Assembly: GCF_030913365.1 (NCBI RefSeq) | Contig: NZ_CP133160.1 | Location: forward strand, 1,426,001-1,490,000 | From: Stenotrophomonas sp. 24(2023) | Lineage (GTDB): Bacteria > Pseudomonadota > Gammaproteobacteria > Xanthomonadales > Xanthomonadaceae | DNA length: 64,000 bases | Direction of reading: 5' to 3' | In this document: positions 30,454 through 40,732 of the stretch, piece by piece | Layout: every line of letters starts with the position of its first letter | How positions within the stretch are numbered: position 1 is the first letter of the stretch | Position numbers and translations under genes: made by a program | Notes under the pieces: model-generated | Told to the model about the DNA's origin: nothing | Database searches by the model: none | The model's input: the letters and a program-made list of their open reading frames with translations, nothing else

Positions 30454-30997
30454 GGGCGGCCACCAGGTCATGGGCTTCCATCTGGCTCATCAGCACATCC
30501 ATCAGCAGCAGCCCCTGGTCACGTTCACGGGCGTCGACCGGCACCAGCGGCAAGGGCATGCCATCAAGCCGGGCCACGCCGGCCCATTCCTCCAGGGCGG
30601 CCGACGGTGCCAGGTCCAGATGCGTCACGCCGACCACCAGCGCCAGGCCTTCCCCCTGCCCCTGCAGCACCTGCAGGTAACCGGCCAGGTCGGCTGCTGC
30701 GGCCGGCTGCCGCGCATCCAGCAGCAGCACCGCCCCGCGCGCGCCCTGCAGCAGGATCGGCCACAGGAAATCGAAACGCTGCTGGCCGGGCGTGCCGTAC
30801 AGGCGCAGGCGATCGCCATTGGGCAGATCGATGTCGGCGTAGTCCAGCGCCACGGTGGTGGATGCCTTGTCCGCGCCCTGGCGGTCACTGTTGGCGACAT
30901 CGGTGTCCACCACGCGCGCGCCATCGGCGATGCTGCGTACCAGGGTCGACTTGCCGCTGCCCATTCCCCCCAGCACCACCACCTTGTGTTCACGCAT
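30446..30997 (-). CDS. small Ras-like GTPase (MglA/Rup/conservon type)
   Basis: A 183-residue GTP-binding protein. The P-loop is GGMGSGKST at 10-18 and switch I probably centres on Thr47/Thr48. The G3 motif is GTPGQQRF at 68-75, where the usual DxxG aspartate is Gly, as also seen in conservon GTPases of Streptomyces. G4 is THLD (125-128) rather than NKxD. It overlaps both neighbours by 8 bp (receiver-like gene before, MglB-like after), so it is tightly coupled. Such GTPases with roadblock partners act as polarity or signalling switches in several bacteria; the process controlled here is unknown. Confidence 0.88.
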   Translation of the reverse strand: MREHKVVVLGGMGSGKSTLVRSIADGARVVDTDVANSDRQGADKASTTVALDYADIDLPNGDRLRLYGTPGQQRFDFLWPILLQGARGAVLLLDARQPAAAADLAGYLQVLQGQGEGLALVVGVTHLDLAPSAALEEWAGVARLDGMPLPLVPVDARERDQGLLLMDVLMSQMEAHDLVAAHG

Positions 30998-31937
30998 GGC
31001 GCGGGCCTCCGCGCAGGTGCCGCCACAGCCGCGAAAGCAGGCCGGCATCGCCCATGGCGGCGCGCGGCAGCCCGCGTGCCGCGGGAACACCGGTATCGAG
31101 CTGCGCATAGCCGCACAGATAGGCGGCATGGATGAAATCGCGCACGGCGGCCTGCGGCAGTTCCAGCAGCGAGGCACACTCCTCCACCGTGCTGGGGCGC
31201 TTGAGCAGCAGCGAGCACAGGCGGAAGGCATCGTGGTCGTGGCCCAGCACGCGGAAGTCCGGCCAGCGCAGCAGTTTCACCGCGGCATGGCGCAGCCGCT
31301 CATCCAGTGCCTGCCAGTGGCCACTGCGCTGCGCCCACTGCCACAGCAGTGGCCGCAGCGGCTGGCGGGTGCGGGTGCCGGCCAGCGCCTGGAACGCGGG
31401 TACCGACAGTGCATCAAGCGACAAGGTATCGAACGCCTGCGCCAACCGCTCCACCACCATCACCGCAGGCTCGGCCAGCAGCACCGCCTGGTCCTGCTCC
31501 AGGTCCATCAACAGCAGCGGCTGCGCCCCGTCGCCCAGCAGCATGCGGCCCTGGCGTGCCGGCAGGCGCTCGCGCAGCAGCCGGGTGATCGCGTGCGCAC
31601 CTTCGGCCAGCCGCACCGGTGTTTCCCCTGGCACCGCAGGCATCGCGCGCAATGCGCGGCCAATGGCACCATCATCGAGCAGGTCGTCATTGGCATTGCC
31701 ATCGCGCAGCTGCCCGCCGGTGTCCTCGATCCAGTACTGCAGCCGCGGGTGCTGCTGGCGCATGCGCTGGGCAGCATTGCGCAGCGCCGGCGTATCGCGG
31801 ATCACCAGCAGGTCGCAGTCCTGCAGGTCCAGGCTGCGCCGGATCTGCCCTTCCGGCAACGACGCGGCCTGCCGCAACCGCTGCAGCACCGCCTGCTCGC
31901 CCTGGATGTCGGTTCCCACTACCAGCACCCGTGCCAT
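30990..31937 (-). CDS. receiver-like protein of the GTPase/roadblock module
   Basis: A 315-residue protein without a family name I can give with certainty. The N-terminus (ARVLVVGTDIQGEQAVLQRL, then DCDLLVIRD) has the strand-helix pattern of a response-regulator receiver but lacks a clear phospho-acceptor. The C-terminal part (about 235-290: AFRLCSLLLKRPSTVEECAS, AVRDFIHAAYLCGYAQL) looks like a winged-helix-type fold. The ATG at 31937 has AGGGGAG upstream; a start at 31985 is less likely. It overlaps the GTPase gene by 8 bp. An adaptor or exchange factor for the GTPase is possible but unproven. Confidence 0.6.
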   Translation of the reverse strand: MARVLVVGTDIQGEQAVLQRLRQAASLPEGQIRRSLDLQDCDLLVIRDTPALRNAAQRMRQQHPRLQYWIEDTGGQLRDGNANDDLLDDGAIGRALRAMPAVPGETPVRLAEGAHAITRLLRERLPARQGRMLLGDGAQPLLLMDLEQDQAVLLAEPAVMVVERLAQAFDTLSLDALSVPAFQALAGTRTRQPLRPLLWQWAQRSGHWQALDERLRHAAVKLLRWPDFRVLGHDHDAFRLCSLLLKRPSTVEECASLLELPQAAVRDFIHAAYLCGYAQLDTGVPAARGLPRAAMGDAGLLSRLWRHLRGGPRHA

Positions 31938-32158
31938 CCGTGACTCCCCTAGAACGGCGTTGCGCCAGTGACGTTCACCCAACATAGGCGATGCCCGCAG
32001 CGGGCCGTCGTGATCGAATGCTCAGATCGGGTGCGCCATCGCCTGCCCGCCAATCCGTTATGAGACAGCCATCGTGGGCAAGTTTCATGCCGCGTTGACA
32101 CCCGGATGGCCGCCGACGGGAATCACACTTCGCTCCCTGCCCGGGCCAGGGGCCTGCA

Positions 32159-32518
32159 TCAGAGCTGCAGCGCGGCTTCCACATCCTGTACCCCGCGGCG
32201 GGCCAGGGCGAGATTGGCTTTGCGCCGGTCCAGCACCAGGTAGAAGAACAGCCCCGGCGTCTTCGCCACCGGCCGCATGATGTGGTACGCACGGCCGAGC
32301 GAGATCAGCATGTCCTCGATGCCGTCATCGAGCCGCAACGCCGCCGCCGTTTTCATCTTCGCGCGGATCACTTCGGTGTTGCCGGCGGCGGCGACTTCCA
32401 TGTCCACGCCGGCCCCGGCATCGCCCAGCAGCATGCCGCTTTCATAGTCCACCAATGCCACCGCCTGGGCGCCATCGATGGCCATCAGTTGATTCAACGA
32501 TTCCTTCAATCCCGCCAC
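32159..32518 (-). CDS. roadblock/LC7-type protein, copy A of a duplicated pair
   Basis: A 119-residue paralogue of the protein at 29628-29987, differing at roughly one residue in six. Both start with GTG (here GAGGTGA upstream) and have the same length. It is the first gene of the module, 221 bp before the receiver-like gene, so it may have its own transcript. The two copies bracket the GTPase, MglB-like and receiver-like genes. In roadblock systems homodimers or heterodimers form the GTPase-binding platform, so the duplication could allow mixed complexes. Confidence 0.8.
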   Translation of the reverse strand: MAGLKESLNQLMAIDGAQAVALVDYESGMLLGDAGAGVDMEVAAAGNTEVIRAKMKTAAALRLDDGIEDMLISLGRAYHIMRPVAKTPGLFFYLVLDRRKANLALARRGVQDVEAALQL

Positions 32519-32867
32519 AGCTTCACCTCATCACGCGTCATGGATACGTTGCCGGCCAGCGGGGGCAGAGTGCGCCCGGCGCGATCGCCCGTCCTTCCCC
32601 AAGAATGACTGCAGCGCGCTACCGCTCCGGGTGTCTTGCGCCACCTCTGCCCCCCTGGCTGGCCAGCAACCGGGAGGAAGGCTATTGCAACAATTCCGAA
32701 TTTCCGGGTGATGAAGTTCGCAGTTTTTCCTGACAGAACCAGATGCGACGCCGTTGATCGCACTTCCCATGAAATCACGTCGCCGGAGACGACAACACGG
32801 ACAGCACTGCACGAATCCTGCACCGTGTCATGGGCCGAAGGCGACGCCACCGTCGGGGACGGCCATG
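32519..32867. other. intergenic region upstream of the roadblock module
   Basis: About 350 bases between the first roadblock gene and the icd terminator. It is somewhat more AT-rich in the middle (about 32690-32730) than its surroundings. I found no gene with a ribosome-binding site and typical codon use. The promoter of the roadblock gene should lie here, but no clear -35/-10 pair stands out. Confidence 0.5.
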
Positions 32868-32893
32868 AAAAAACCCGCGCCGAAGCGCGGGTT
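32868..32893 (-). terminator. intrinsic terminator of icd
   Basis: On the minus strand the stem AACCCGCGC / GCGCGGGTT with a stable TTCG tetraloop is followed by six T. It lies 28 bases after the icd stop. Confidence 0.93.
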
Positions 32894-32920
32894 CCGGGTC
32901 ATTCCCAGGAGCGATGGACC

Positions 32921-35305
<2,385 letters not shown>

Positions 35306-35430
35306 TCAGCCGCGCGGGGCAAAGCGCTTCCATACGTGCAGGTACTGCAACGCTGCGATCCACGCTGCGGCGCTTGTGGGGCTGCAGGGGCGACCCATGG
35401 CGCGGCCGGGTGCCCGCCCCTGCCGCGTCA

Positions 35431-36138
35431 TCAGGCCTCGGGGTACAGGTAGCCGGGGCGATCGGACGACAGCGTCGCCTTGAACGCCACCGTGTCCTCG
35501 TCGGCCAGCACTTCCAGGCCACCGCTTTCAAGCACGTCATAGCTGCGGCGTGCCACATCGCGCGGCTGGCTCTTGGGCAGGTCCACGCCCGCAGTCAGGT
35601 CAGTGTCCACAAAGCCCACGTGCAGGCCGACCACGGCCGTGTTCTGCGCCTGCAGCGCCAGCCGGGCGTGGTTGGTGTAGCTCCAGGCGGCGGCCTTGGT
35701 GACCGCATAGGCGGTCAGGAACGGCGAGTTCTTCCAGGACACGATCGACAGCACGTTGATGATGGCCGATGCGCCGCGCGCGGCCAGCACCGGCGCGAAG
35801 GCCTGGGTGGTGCGCACCAGGCCGTAGTAGTTGACCTCCATGATGCGGCGCGTGGACGCTTCGATGGACGCATCCAGCGCATCGGTCCCGACTTCGGCGA
35901 TACCGGCATTGTTGACCAGTACCGATACATCACCGCAGCGCGCGACGGCGGCCGCGATGCTGTCCGCATCGGTGACATCCAGCTGCACGGGGATCAGGCC
36001 GGGCTCGGCAAAGCCATCAACCTTGCGCATGCCGGCATAGACCTTGGCCGCGCCCATGGCCAGGGCCTCGCGGGCGAAGGCCAGGCCGATGCCACGGTTG
36101 GCGCCGGTCACGAATACAACCGCGTCTTTGATCTTCAT
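35431..36138 (-). CDS. short-chain dehydrogenase/reductase
   Basis: A 235-residue classical SDR. The cofactor motif TGANRGIG is at 11-18, the structural NNAG at 76-79 and the catalytic Tyr144-x3-Lys148 (AYAVTKAA) with Ser131 nearby. Substrate unknown. It lies downstream of a MarR regulator on the same strand; both genes have the 17-base sequence AAATGTGTAATTGCACA in front, so the SDR is probably a target of that regulator and may serve in detoxification of an inducing compound. Confidence 0.92.
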   Translation of the reverse strand: MKIKDAVVFVTGANRGIGLAFAREALAMGAAKVYAGMRKVDGFAEPGLIPVQLDVTDADSIAAAVARCGDVSVLVNNAGIAEVGTDALDASIEASTRRIMEVNYYGLVRTTQAFAPVLAARGASAIINVLSIVSWKNSPFLTAYAVTKAAAWSYTNHARLALQAQNTAVVGLHVGFVDTDLTAGVDLPKSQPRDVARRSYDVLESGGLEVLADEDTVAFKATLSSDRPGYLYPEA

Positions 36139-36245
36139 TGTCTACTCCACAGGAATTGCAGGGGGGAAGGACACTGCGGCGGCAGCACAGGCCGTCGCAG
36201 CGATCACCATTGCGCAGCGCCCTGCCGGTGGCGGCGGGAGCAACG

Positions 36246-36262
36246 AAATGTGTAATTGCACA
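36246..36262. promoter_or_regulatory. MarR operator in front of the SDR gene
   Basis: AAATGTGTAATTGCACA contains the near-perfect palindrome TGTGTAATTGCACA (one mismatched pair). The identical 17 bases lie before marR at 36756-36772. It is 108 bp upstream of the SDR start and just past the 3' end of... the marR gene (stop at 36291), within an AT-rich island typical of a promoter. Confidence 0.75.
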
Positions 36263-36290
36263 GTAAGATGTGAAAAAAGAGGCCTCCGGC

Positions 36291-36737
36291 TCAGCCCGTT
36301 TTCCGCGAGAACGTGGCCAAGGCCATCGCGCGCAGCTGCCAGGCCGCATCGCGGCCCACCTCATCCTCGAACGCCTGCTGCGCGGCCTGCCACAGCGGCA
36401 CGCCCTGTTCCAGCTTGCGGCGGCCAGCGGGCGTCATCGCCAGCACGGCGGCACGGCCCGTGCGCGTGGCACTGTCATCCACCCACCCTGCCAGCTTCAT
36501 CGGCTTGAGCGTGCGCACCAGCGTCGTGCGCTCCATCTCCAGCGCCGCCGCCAGCTCGGCCACGGTCAGGTGCGGGGTGTGGTGCAGGATCGACAGCACC
36601 GAGAACTGCGAGGACGTCATCTCCAGCGGCGCCAGGTGACGCTCGTACAGCCGGGTCAGGTAACGCGCACTGCGACGACTGGCCAGGCAGTAGCACTGGT
36701 CCGATCCCTGCGGCGGGTGGTCGTTCACGGTCGTCAT
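36291..36737 (-). CDS. MarR-family transcriptional regulator
   Basis: A 148-residue winged-helix dimer repressor. The DNA-binding region is LTVAELAAALEMERTTLVRT followed by the wing DDSATRTGRAAVLAMTPAGR. The N-terminus has QCYCLASRRSAR, with Cys15 and Cys17; paired cysteines at this place occur in redox-responsive MarR proteins, so oxidant or electrophile sensing is possible. The ATG at 36737 is preferred over the one at 36773, which would lie inside the operator. It precedes the SDR gene by 152 bp, and both carry the same operator, indicating autorepression. Confidence 0.92.
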   Translation of the reverse strand: MTTVNDHPPQGSDQCYCLASRRSARYLTRLYERHLAPLEMTSSQFSVLSILHHTPHLTVAELAAALEMERTTLVRTLKPMKLAGWVDDSATRTGRAAVLAMTPAGRRKLEQGVPLWQAAQQAFEDEVGRDAAWQLRAMALATFSRKTG

Positions 36738-36755
36738 GCGGCACTGGCCGGCCTT

Positions 36756-36772
36756 AAATGTGTAATTGCACA
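36756..36772. promoter_or_regulatory. MarR operator in front of marR
   Basis: AAATGTGTAATTGCACA, identical to the site at 36246-36262. It ends 19 bp before the marR ATG, where binding would block the gene's own promoter or transcript start. Confidence 0.75.
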
Positions 36773-36798
36773 ATACACCCCATTCCCGACCAATGCAA

Positions 36799-36828
36799 AT
36801 AAAAAAGACGCAGCCTTGCGGCTGCGTC
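36799..36828 (-). terminator. intrinsic terminator of the lipoprotein gene
   Basis: On the minus strand the stem GACGCAGCC / GGCTGCGTC with loop GCAA is followed by TTTTTTATTT. It lies 35 bases beyond the lipoprotein stop. Confidence 0.92.
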
Positions 36829-36863
36829 CAGCGTGAGCCCTGCCGGGAGAGAGTCGGCAGGAC

Positions 36864-37376
36864 TTACTTGACCTCGAACTCCTGCGGCGTTCCGGCCGCC
36901 TTGCCGTCTACGGTCACTTCGGCGCGGTACTTGCCGGCCGGCCAGCCGTTGGCGTTCTTGAAGGTGATGTTGGTGGTTTCAGCCCCACTGGTGTTCAGTG
37001 CCTGGGTCTGCTCACCCGCCACCTGGCCATCCTGGAAGGTCAGCTTGGCGGCCACGTTCACGTTGTTGGCCGCACTGTCGGTACGTATCGACACCACGAC
37101 ATCATCCTTCGGGGCGAACAGCGCAGCGGGGGCGACGGACTTGTCGGCCGCGGCGCTCTTGCCGACCGTCAGCGAGGACACCGTCACGCCCGCGCTGGCG
37201 GTCATCGGCGGCGGTGCGCCGGTCATCGGGGCGGGCGCCGCCGGCTCGGCCGGTGTGGTGGCTGCCGGTGCTGCCGCGGTATCGGCGGTGTCTTCCTTCT
37301 TCTTGCAACCCACCAGGGCGACGCTGCCGAGCAGCGCGGCCATCAGGGCGGTCTGGAGCGGGGCGGTCTTGATCAT
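36864..37376 (-). CDS. small putative lipoprotein
   Basis: A 170-residue protein with a type II signal peptide: lipobox LVGC with the modified Cys at residue 24, followed by KKKEDTADT. After an Ala/Pro/Thr-rich linker (about 33-65) comes a beta-rich domain of about 100 residues (VTVSSLTVGKSA, VVVSIRTDSAANN, WPAGKYRAEVTVDG). I do not recognise the family; the pattern suggests an Ig-like fold. It lies 45 bp after a LysM gene on the same strand and has its own terminator, so the two may be co-expressed in the cell envelope. Confidence 0.85.
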   Translation of the reverse strand: MIKTAPLQTALMAALLGSVALVGCKKKEDTADTAAAPAATTPAEPAAPAPMTGAPPPMTASAGVTVSSLTVGKSAAADKSVAPAALFAPKDDVVVSIRTDSAANNVNVAAKLTFQDGQVAGEQTQALNTSGAETTNITFKNANGWPAGKYRAEVTVDGKAAGTPQEFEVK

Positions 37377-37421
37377 CGGGGTTTTCCTCCAAGGCGGTGG
37401 TGAACGGCGATGGATCGCCGG

Positions 37422-37712
37422 TTACGTCGGCGGCAGCTTCAGGGTCTGGCCCGGGAAGATCTTGTCCGGGTCGTCGAGTACATCGCGATTGGCTTCGAAG
37501 ATCTTCTTCCACGCGTTGGCATCGCCCAGCTGCGCCTTGGCGATCTTCGACAGCGAGTCACCCTTCTGCACGGTGTAGGTGCCGCCGACCTTCTCCGCGG
37601 TGGTGTCCACCGAGGCGGTGACGCCGGAAAAATCGGCCTTCTCCACCTTCTGCGCGGTGGTGTCGACGCTGGACGTCACGCCGGAGAAATCGGCTTTCTT
37701 CTCGGTACTCAT
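37422..37712 (-). CDS. small LysM-domain protein with duplicated N-terminal segment
   Basis: A 96-residue protein. The C-terminal half (about 45-96) is a LysM domain: YTVQKGDSLSKIAKAQLGDA, then IFEANRDVL and IFPGQTLKLP, of the type that binds peptidoglycan and found in YgaU-like proteins. The N-terminal half consists of two 19-residue copies starting KADFSGVT and ending AxKV, encoded by a 57-bp tandem repeat at about 37584-37697. No signal peptide is visible, as in YgaU. The ATG at 37712 begins MSTEKKADFSGV. It precedes the lipoprotein gene. Confidence 0.88.
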   Translation of the reverse strand: MSTEKKADFSGVTSSVDTTAQKVEKADFSGVTASVDTTAEKVGGTYTVQKGDSLSKIAKAQLGDANAWKKIFEANRDVLDDPDKIFPGQTLKLPPT

Positions 37713-37827
37713 CCACACACTCCCGTCTGCATGACTACGTGTTGGCACGTTCGCACGGGGGTTGTTAAATGGGGATGGTGCCGATGTGAAGCAGCGACCG
37801 GAAAGGCTGAACAAACGGGGGGCGATG

Positions 37828-37848
37828 GCGCCGGGACCTGCCCGGCGC
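37828..37848. repeat. REP-type hairpin between LysM and queF genes
   Basis: Stem GCGCCGGG / CCCGGCGC around ACCTG, of the same class as the palindromes at 10439. It lies just beyond the queF stop. Confidence 0.6.
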
Positions 37849-37870
37849 TGCCCGTTGCCGCCGTTGGCGG

Positions 37871-38689
37871 CTACTGGCGCAGTTCGCGGTAGGTGGCCGC
37901 AGGCGTGGCGATGCCGTGGCTTGCCCGCCACGGATTGATGTCCAGCCCGCCCCGGCGGGTATAGCGCGCCTCCACTTCCAGCCACTGCGGCTGGCAGCGG
38001 GCGGACACCTCGCTGAAGATGCGCTCCACGCATTGTTCGTGGAATTCGGCGTGTTCGCGGTAGCTGACCAGGTAGCGCAGCAACCCGGCGCGGTCGATCT
38101 TCGGGCCCTGGTAACGCACGCTGACCGTGGCCCAGTCCGGCTGGCCCGTCACCGGGCAATTGGACTTCAGCAGGGCCGAGACCAGGGTTTCCTCCACCTC
38201 CACGCCAGCATCGGCGGACAGGTACTGGGCCTGCGGCGGGCCATAGCAGTCGATCGCCACGTCCAGCCCGTCGATGGACTCGCCCAGCGGCGCTTCATGC
38301 AGTGGCGGCAACCCGGCCACCACCTGCACCGGTGCACCGGCGCAGGCCGACAGGTCGGCCGCGATACGGCCCAGCACCGCCGGTGCATCGTCGAAGCGGG
38401 CACTGTTGAGGGAATTCAGGTACAGCTTGAAGGACTTGGATTCGATCAGGTTCGGGGAGGTGCACGGCACCTGGACCGTCGCCACCGCGACCTGCGGCTT
38501 GCCGCGCGGGTCCAGCCAGCTCAGCTCGAAGGCATGCCAGCGGTCATGGCCGACGAAGGGCAGCGCGGTGTCATCGACACCGATCTCCTCGCGCGCCGCG
38601 CGGCGGGGAATGGGAAACAGCAGGCCGGGATCGTACTGCGACGGGTAACTGACCTCGCGACCGAGGCTGGAGTCCTGGGGGGTGTTCAT
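37871..38689 (-). CDS. queF: NADPH-dependent 7-cyano-7-deazaguanine (preQ0) reductase
   Basis: A 272-residue enzyme that reduces preQ0 to preQ1 in queuosine biosynthesis. It is the long, two-domain QueF type as in E. coli. The covalent nucleophile Cys178 ([11 protein letters not shown]) and Asp185 (PDWATV) are present, and the NADPH-binding motif [11 protein letters not shown] is at 84-94. The ATG at 38689 begins [20 protein letters not shown]. No ribosome-binding site is seen, and TACAAT (38697-38702 read on the minus strand) lies only seven bases before the ATG, so the transcript may be leaderless. Upstream is a long repeat-rich gap. Confidence 0.95.
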   Translation of the reverse strand: MNTPQDSSLGREVSYPSQYDPGLLFPIPRRAAREEIGVDDTALPFVGHDRWHAFELSWLDPRGKPQVAVATVQVPCTSPNLIESKSFKLYLNSLNSARFDDAPAVLGRIAADLSACAGAPVQVVAGLPPLHEAPLGESIDGLDVAIDCYGPPQAQYLSADAGVEVEETLVSALLKSNCPVTGQPDWATVSVRYQGPKIDRAGLLRYLVSYREHAEFHEQCVERIFSEVSARCQPQWLEVEARYTRRGGLDINPWRASHGIATPAATYRELRQ

Positions 38690-38779
38690 GGCGCGCATTG
38701 TATCGCGGCGGGGGTGGGCCTTCGGCCGGGCCGGCCAACGGCGGAGCCCCTCCGTGGTGCACACCCGTGCAGGCTTCAT

Positions 38780-39145
38780 GGGACGGGCCGGGTGGGTAGA
38801 CGGGTCGGGGGACGCCGTAAACCCATCCCTGGGGGCTTGGCCGCGGCATCCATGCCGCGGACACCCCCACCCCGCCTACCCACCCGACCCCTGACCGTTC
38901 CCTGCGCGTGGCTGCCACCACGGGAAAGATCAGAAAAAAACAAAATCAAAAGCCGATCCTTCAGACGCTCATGACGTCCGCCGTGTCGACCAAGGTCGAC
39001 ACCTACCCACAGCCGCGTGGACGTGTCGGGGGTGGGGCGGTGTGGGTGGGCAGGACCGCAGGCGCCATGGATGGCGCCTACGAGCCCCCAGGGACGGGTT
39101 TACGGCGTGTCCTGTCCATCCACACCGCCCCGCCCCACCCGCAGA
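38780..39145. repeat. pair of inverted composite repeats with a REP between them
   Basis: The 531-bp gap between queF and the M20 gene holds two elements in opposite orientation. Element 1 (38785-38890) is bounded by GGGCCGGGTGGGTAG and CTACCCACCCGACCC, one mismatch apart as inverted repeats, with an inner hairpin at 38841-38860. Element 2 (about 39028-39139) is bounded by GGTGGGGCGGTGTGGGTGG and its approximate complement, with an inner hairpin at 39061-39078. A 26-base core (38812-38837) recurs inverted at 39083-39108 with one mismatch. Between them, GTGTCGACCAAGGTCGACAC (38983-39002) is a separate REP followed by CTAC. No gene is seen here. Confidence 0.75.
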
Positions 39146-39220
39146 AATCCGCCACCGCTTTTGCTTCTGCCGTTGCCGTTGCCTCTGCGGGTGCAGGGCT
39201 GCAAGCCCTGCCAGAAACCC

Positions 39221-40546
39221 TCACCCCGCCGGAGTGCCGGCACCGTGCAGGTAATCCAGGCTCACCTGCAGCAACGCACGGAACCCGACATCCAGTGCCT
39301 TCTCATCCAGCAGGAACTTCGGCGAATGGTTCGCCGGCGCCGTCGCCGGGTCGATGCCCACGCTGGTCGAGCCGACGAAGAAGAACATGCCCGGCACTTC
39401 CTTCGCGTACAGCGAGAAATCCTCCGCACCCATCTGCAGCGGCGGCTCGTAGACGTTGTCCTTGCCCACCACCGCCTGCAGGCTCGGCAGCATGCGCGCG
39501 GTCAGTGCCGGGTCGTTCACCGTGGCCGGGTTGCCTTCGGTCTCGTAGATCTCGGTCACCGCCTTGGCACCGTGCGCCGCGGCCGTGTGCTCGGCCACGT
39601 TGCGCAGGTCGGCGAAGATCTGCTGGCGCATGCCTTCGTCGAACGTGCGGATGGTGCCGACCATCTCCACTTCATCGGGAATGATGTTGTAGCGGATGCC
39701 GCCGTTGATCGCACCGAAGGTCAGCACCGCCGGCTGCTTGGACAGGTTGGCGCGACGGCTGACGATGGTCTGCGCGGTACCGACCAGATCGGCGGTGGCC
39801 ACGATCGGGTCCACGCCATTCCACGGCGCCGACCCGTGCGTCTGACGGCCGATCACCTTGATGCCGAAACGGTCCGAGGCCGCCATCAGCGGGCCACCGC
39901 GCACGGCGATCTGCCCGGCCTGCACGCTGGAGAACACATGCAGGCCGAACACCGCTTCCGGCTTGAAATCGGCGAACAGGCCTTCCTTGAGCATCAGCGC
40001 CGCACCGCCTTCTTCCGGCGGCGGCGCGCCTTCCTCCGACGGCTGGAAGATCAGCATCACCTGGCCCGGCAGATCCTTCTTCATCGCCACCAGCGCCTGG
40101 GCCACGCCCAGCAGCGTCGCGGTGTGCGCGTCATGGCCGCAGGCATGCATCACGCCCACGGTCTGCCCGCGGTACTGCGCGGTGGCTTTGGACGCGAACG
40201 GCAGGCCGGTCTGTTCGGTCACCGGCAGCGCATCCATGTCCGCACGCAGGGCGATCTTCGGCCCGGGCCTGCCGCCTTCGATGATCGCCACCACGCCGTG
40301 GTGGGCGATGCCGGTCTTCGGCTTCAGACCCATCGCACGCAGGCGCTTGGCGACTTCGGCCGAGGTCCGCTCCTCACGGTTGGACAGTTCCGGGTGCTGG
40401 TGGAAATCACGGCGCCATTCCACCACCTGGGCCTGCAGGCGCTGCGCGGCGGCGGTCACTTCCGGGCGCTGCGGGGCGTCCTGGGCATGGGCAAGGGCCG
40501 GCAGGGCCAGCAGCAGGGCGGACAGCAGCAGCGAGGGACGGGGCAT
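39221..40546 (-). CDS. secreted M20-family amidohydrolase (peptidase/aminoacylase type)
   Basis: A 441-residue zinc-type hydrolase with a signal peptide (LLLSALLLALPALAHAQ), so periplasmic or exported. M20D landmarks are DFHQHPELSNREE, ALRADMDALPV, the metal site HACGHDAHTA, and FQPSEEGAPPPEEGG with the catalytic Glu. The dimerisation domain follows (THGSAPWNGVDP). Related enzymes cleave N-acyl amino acids or small amides. The ATG at 40546 is fixed by the signal peptide. It diverges from smeI, separated by 186 bp. Confidence 0.92.
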   Translation of the reverse strand: MPRPSLLLSALLLALPALAHAQDAPQRPEVTAAAQRLQAQVVEWRRDFHQHPELSNREERTSAEVAKRLRAMGLKPKTGIAHHGVVAIIEGGRPGPKIALRADMDALPVTEQTGLPFASKATAQYRGQTVGVMHACGHDAHTATLLGVAQALVAMKKDLPGQVMLIFQPSEEGAPPPEEGGAALMLKEGLFADFKPEAVFGLHVFSSVQAGQIAVRGGPLMAASDRFGIKVIGRQTHGSAPWNGVDPIVATADLVGTAQTIVSRRANLSKQPAVLTFGAINGGIRYNIIPDEVEMVGTIRTFDEGMRQQIFADLRNVAEHTAAAHGAKAVTEIYETEGNPATVNDPALTARMLPSLQAVVGKDNVYEPPLQMGAEDFSLYAKEVPGMFFFVGSTSVGIDPATAPANHSPKFLLDEKALDVGFRALLQVSLDYLHGAGTPAG

Positions 40547-40732
40547 GGGGATCTCCAGCGGACAGGGCGTGGGCCTGAATGTAGGCCAACAACGCCCGCC
40601 CGGGAACCTCCGGCGCCCCGCCGTGTCTGAGCGCCCGTCCCATCCGTCATGCATGAAAGCGGCTGGGCCACAGGTATGCTTTGCGCATTGCCACCGGGGC
40701 GCTGCCCCGCCCGCCCCCCAGGAGTCACTTCA

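Noticed and set aside
32519..32920. Plus-strand gene starting near 32636 and running through icd
   Set aside because: It is antisense to the well-supported icd gene and crosses a strong terminator.
38690..39220. preQ1 riboswitch in front of queF
   Set aside because: The 5' region is REP and composite repeats, I could not fit a preQ1 aptamer, and a -10 box lies directly before the ATG.
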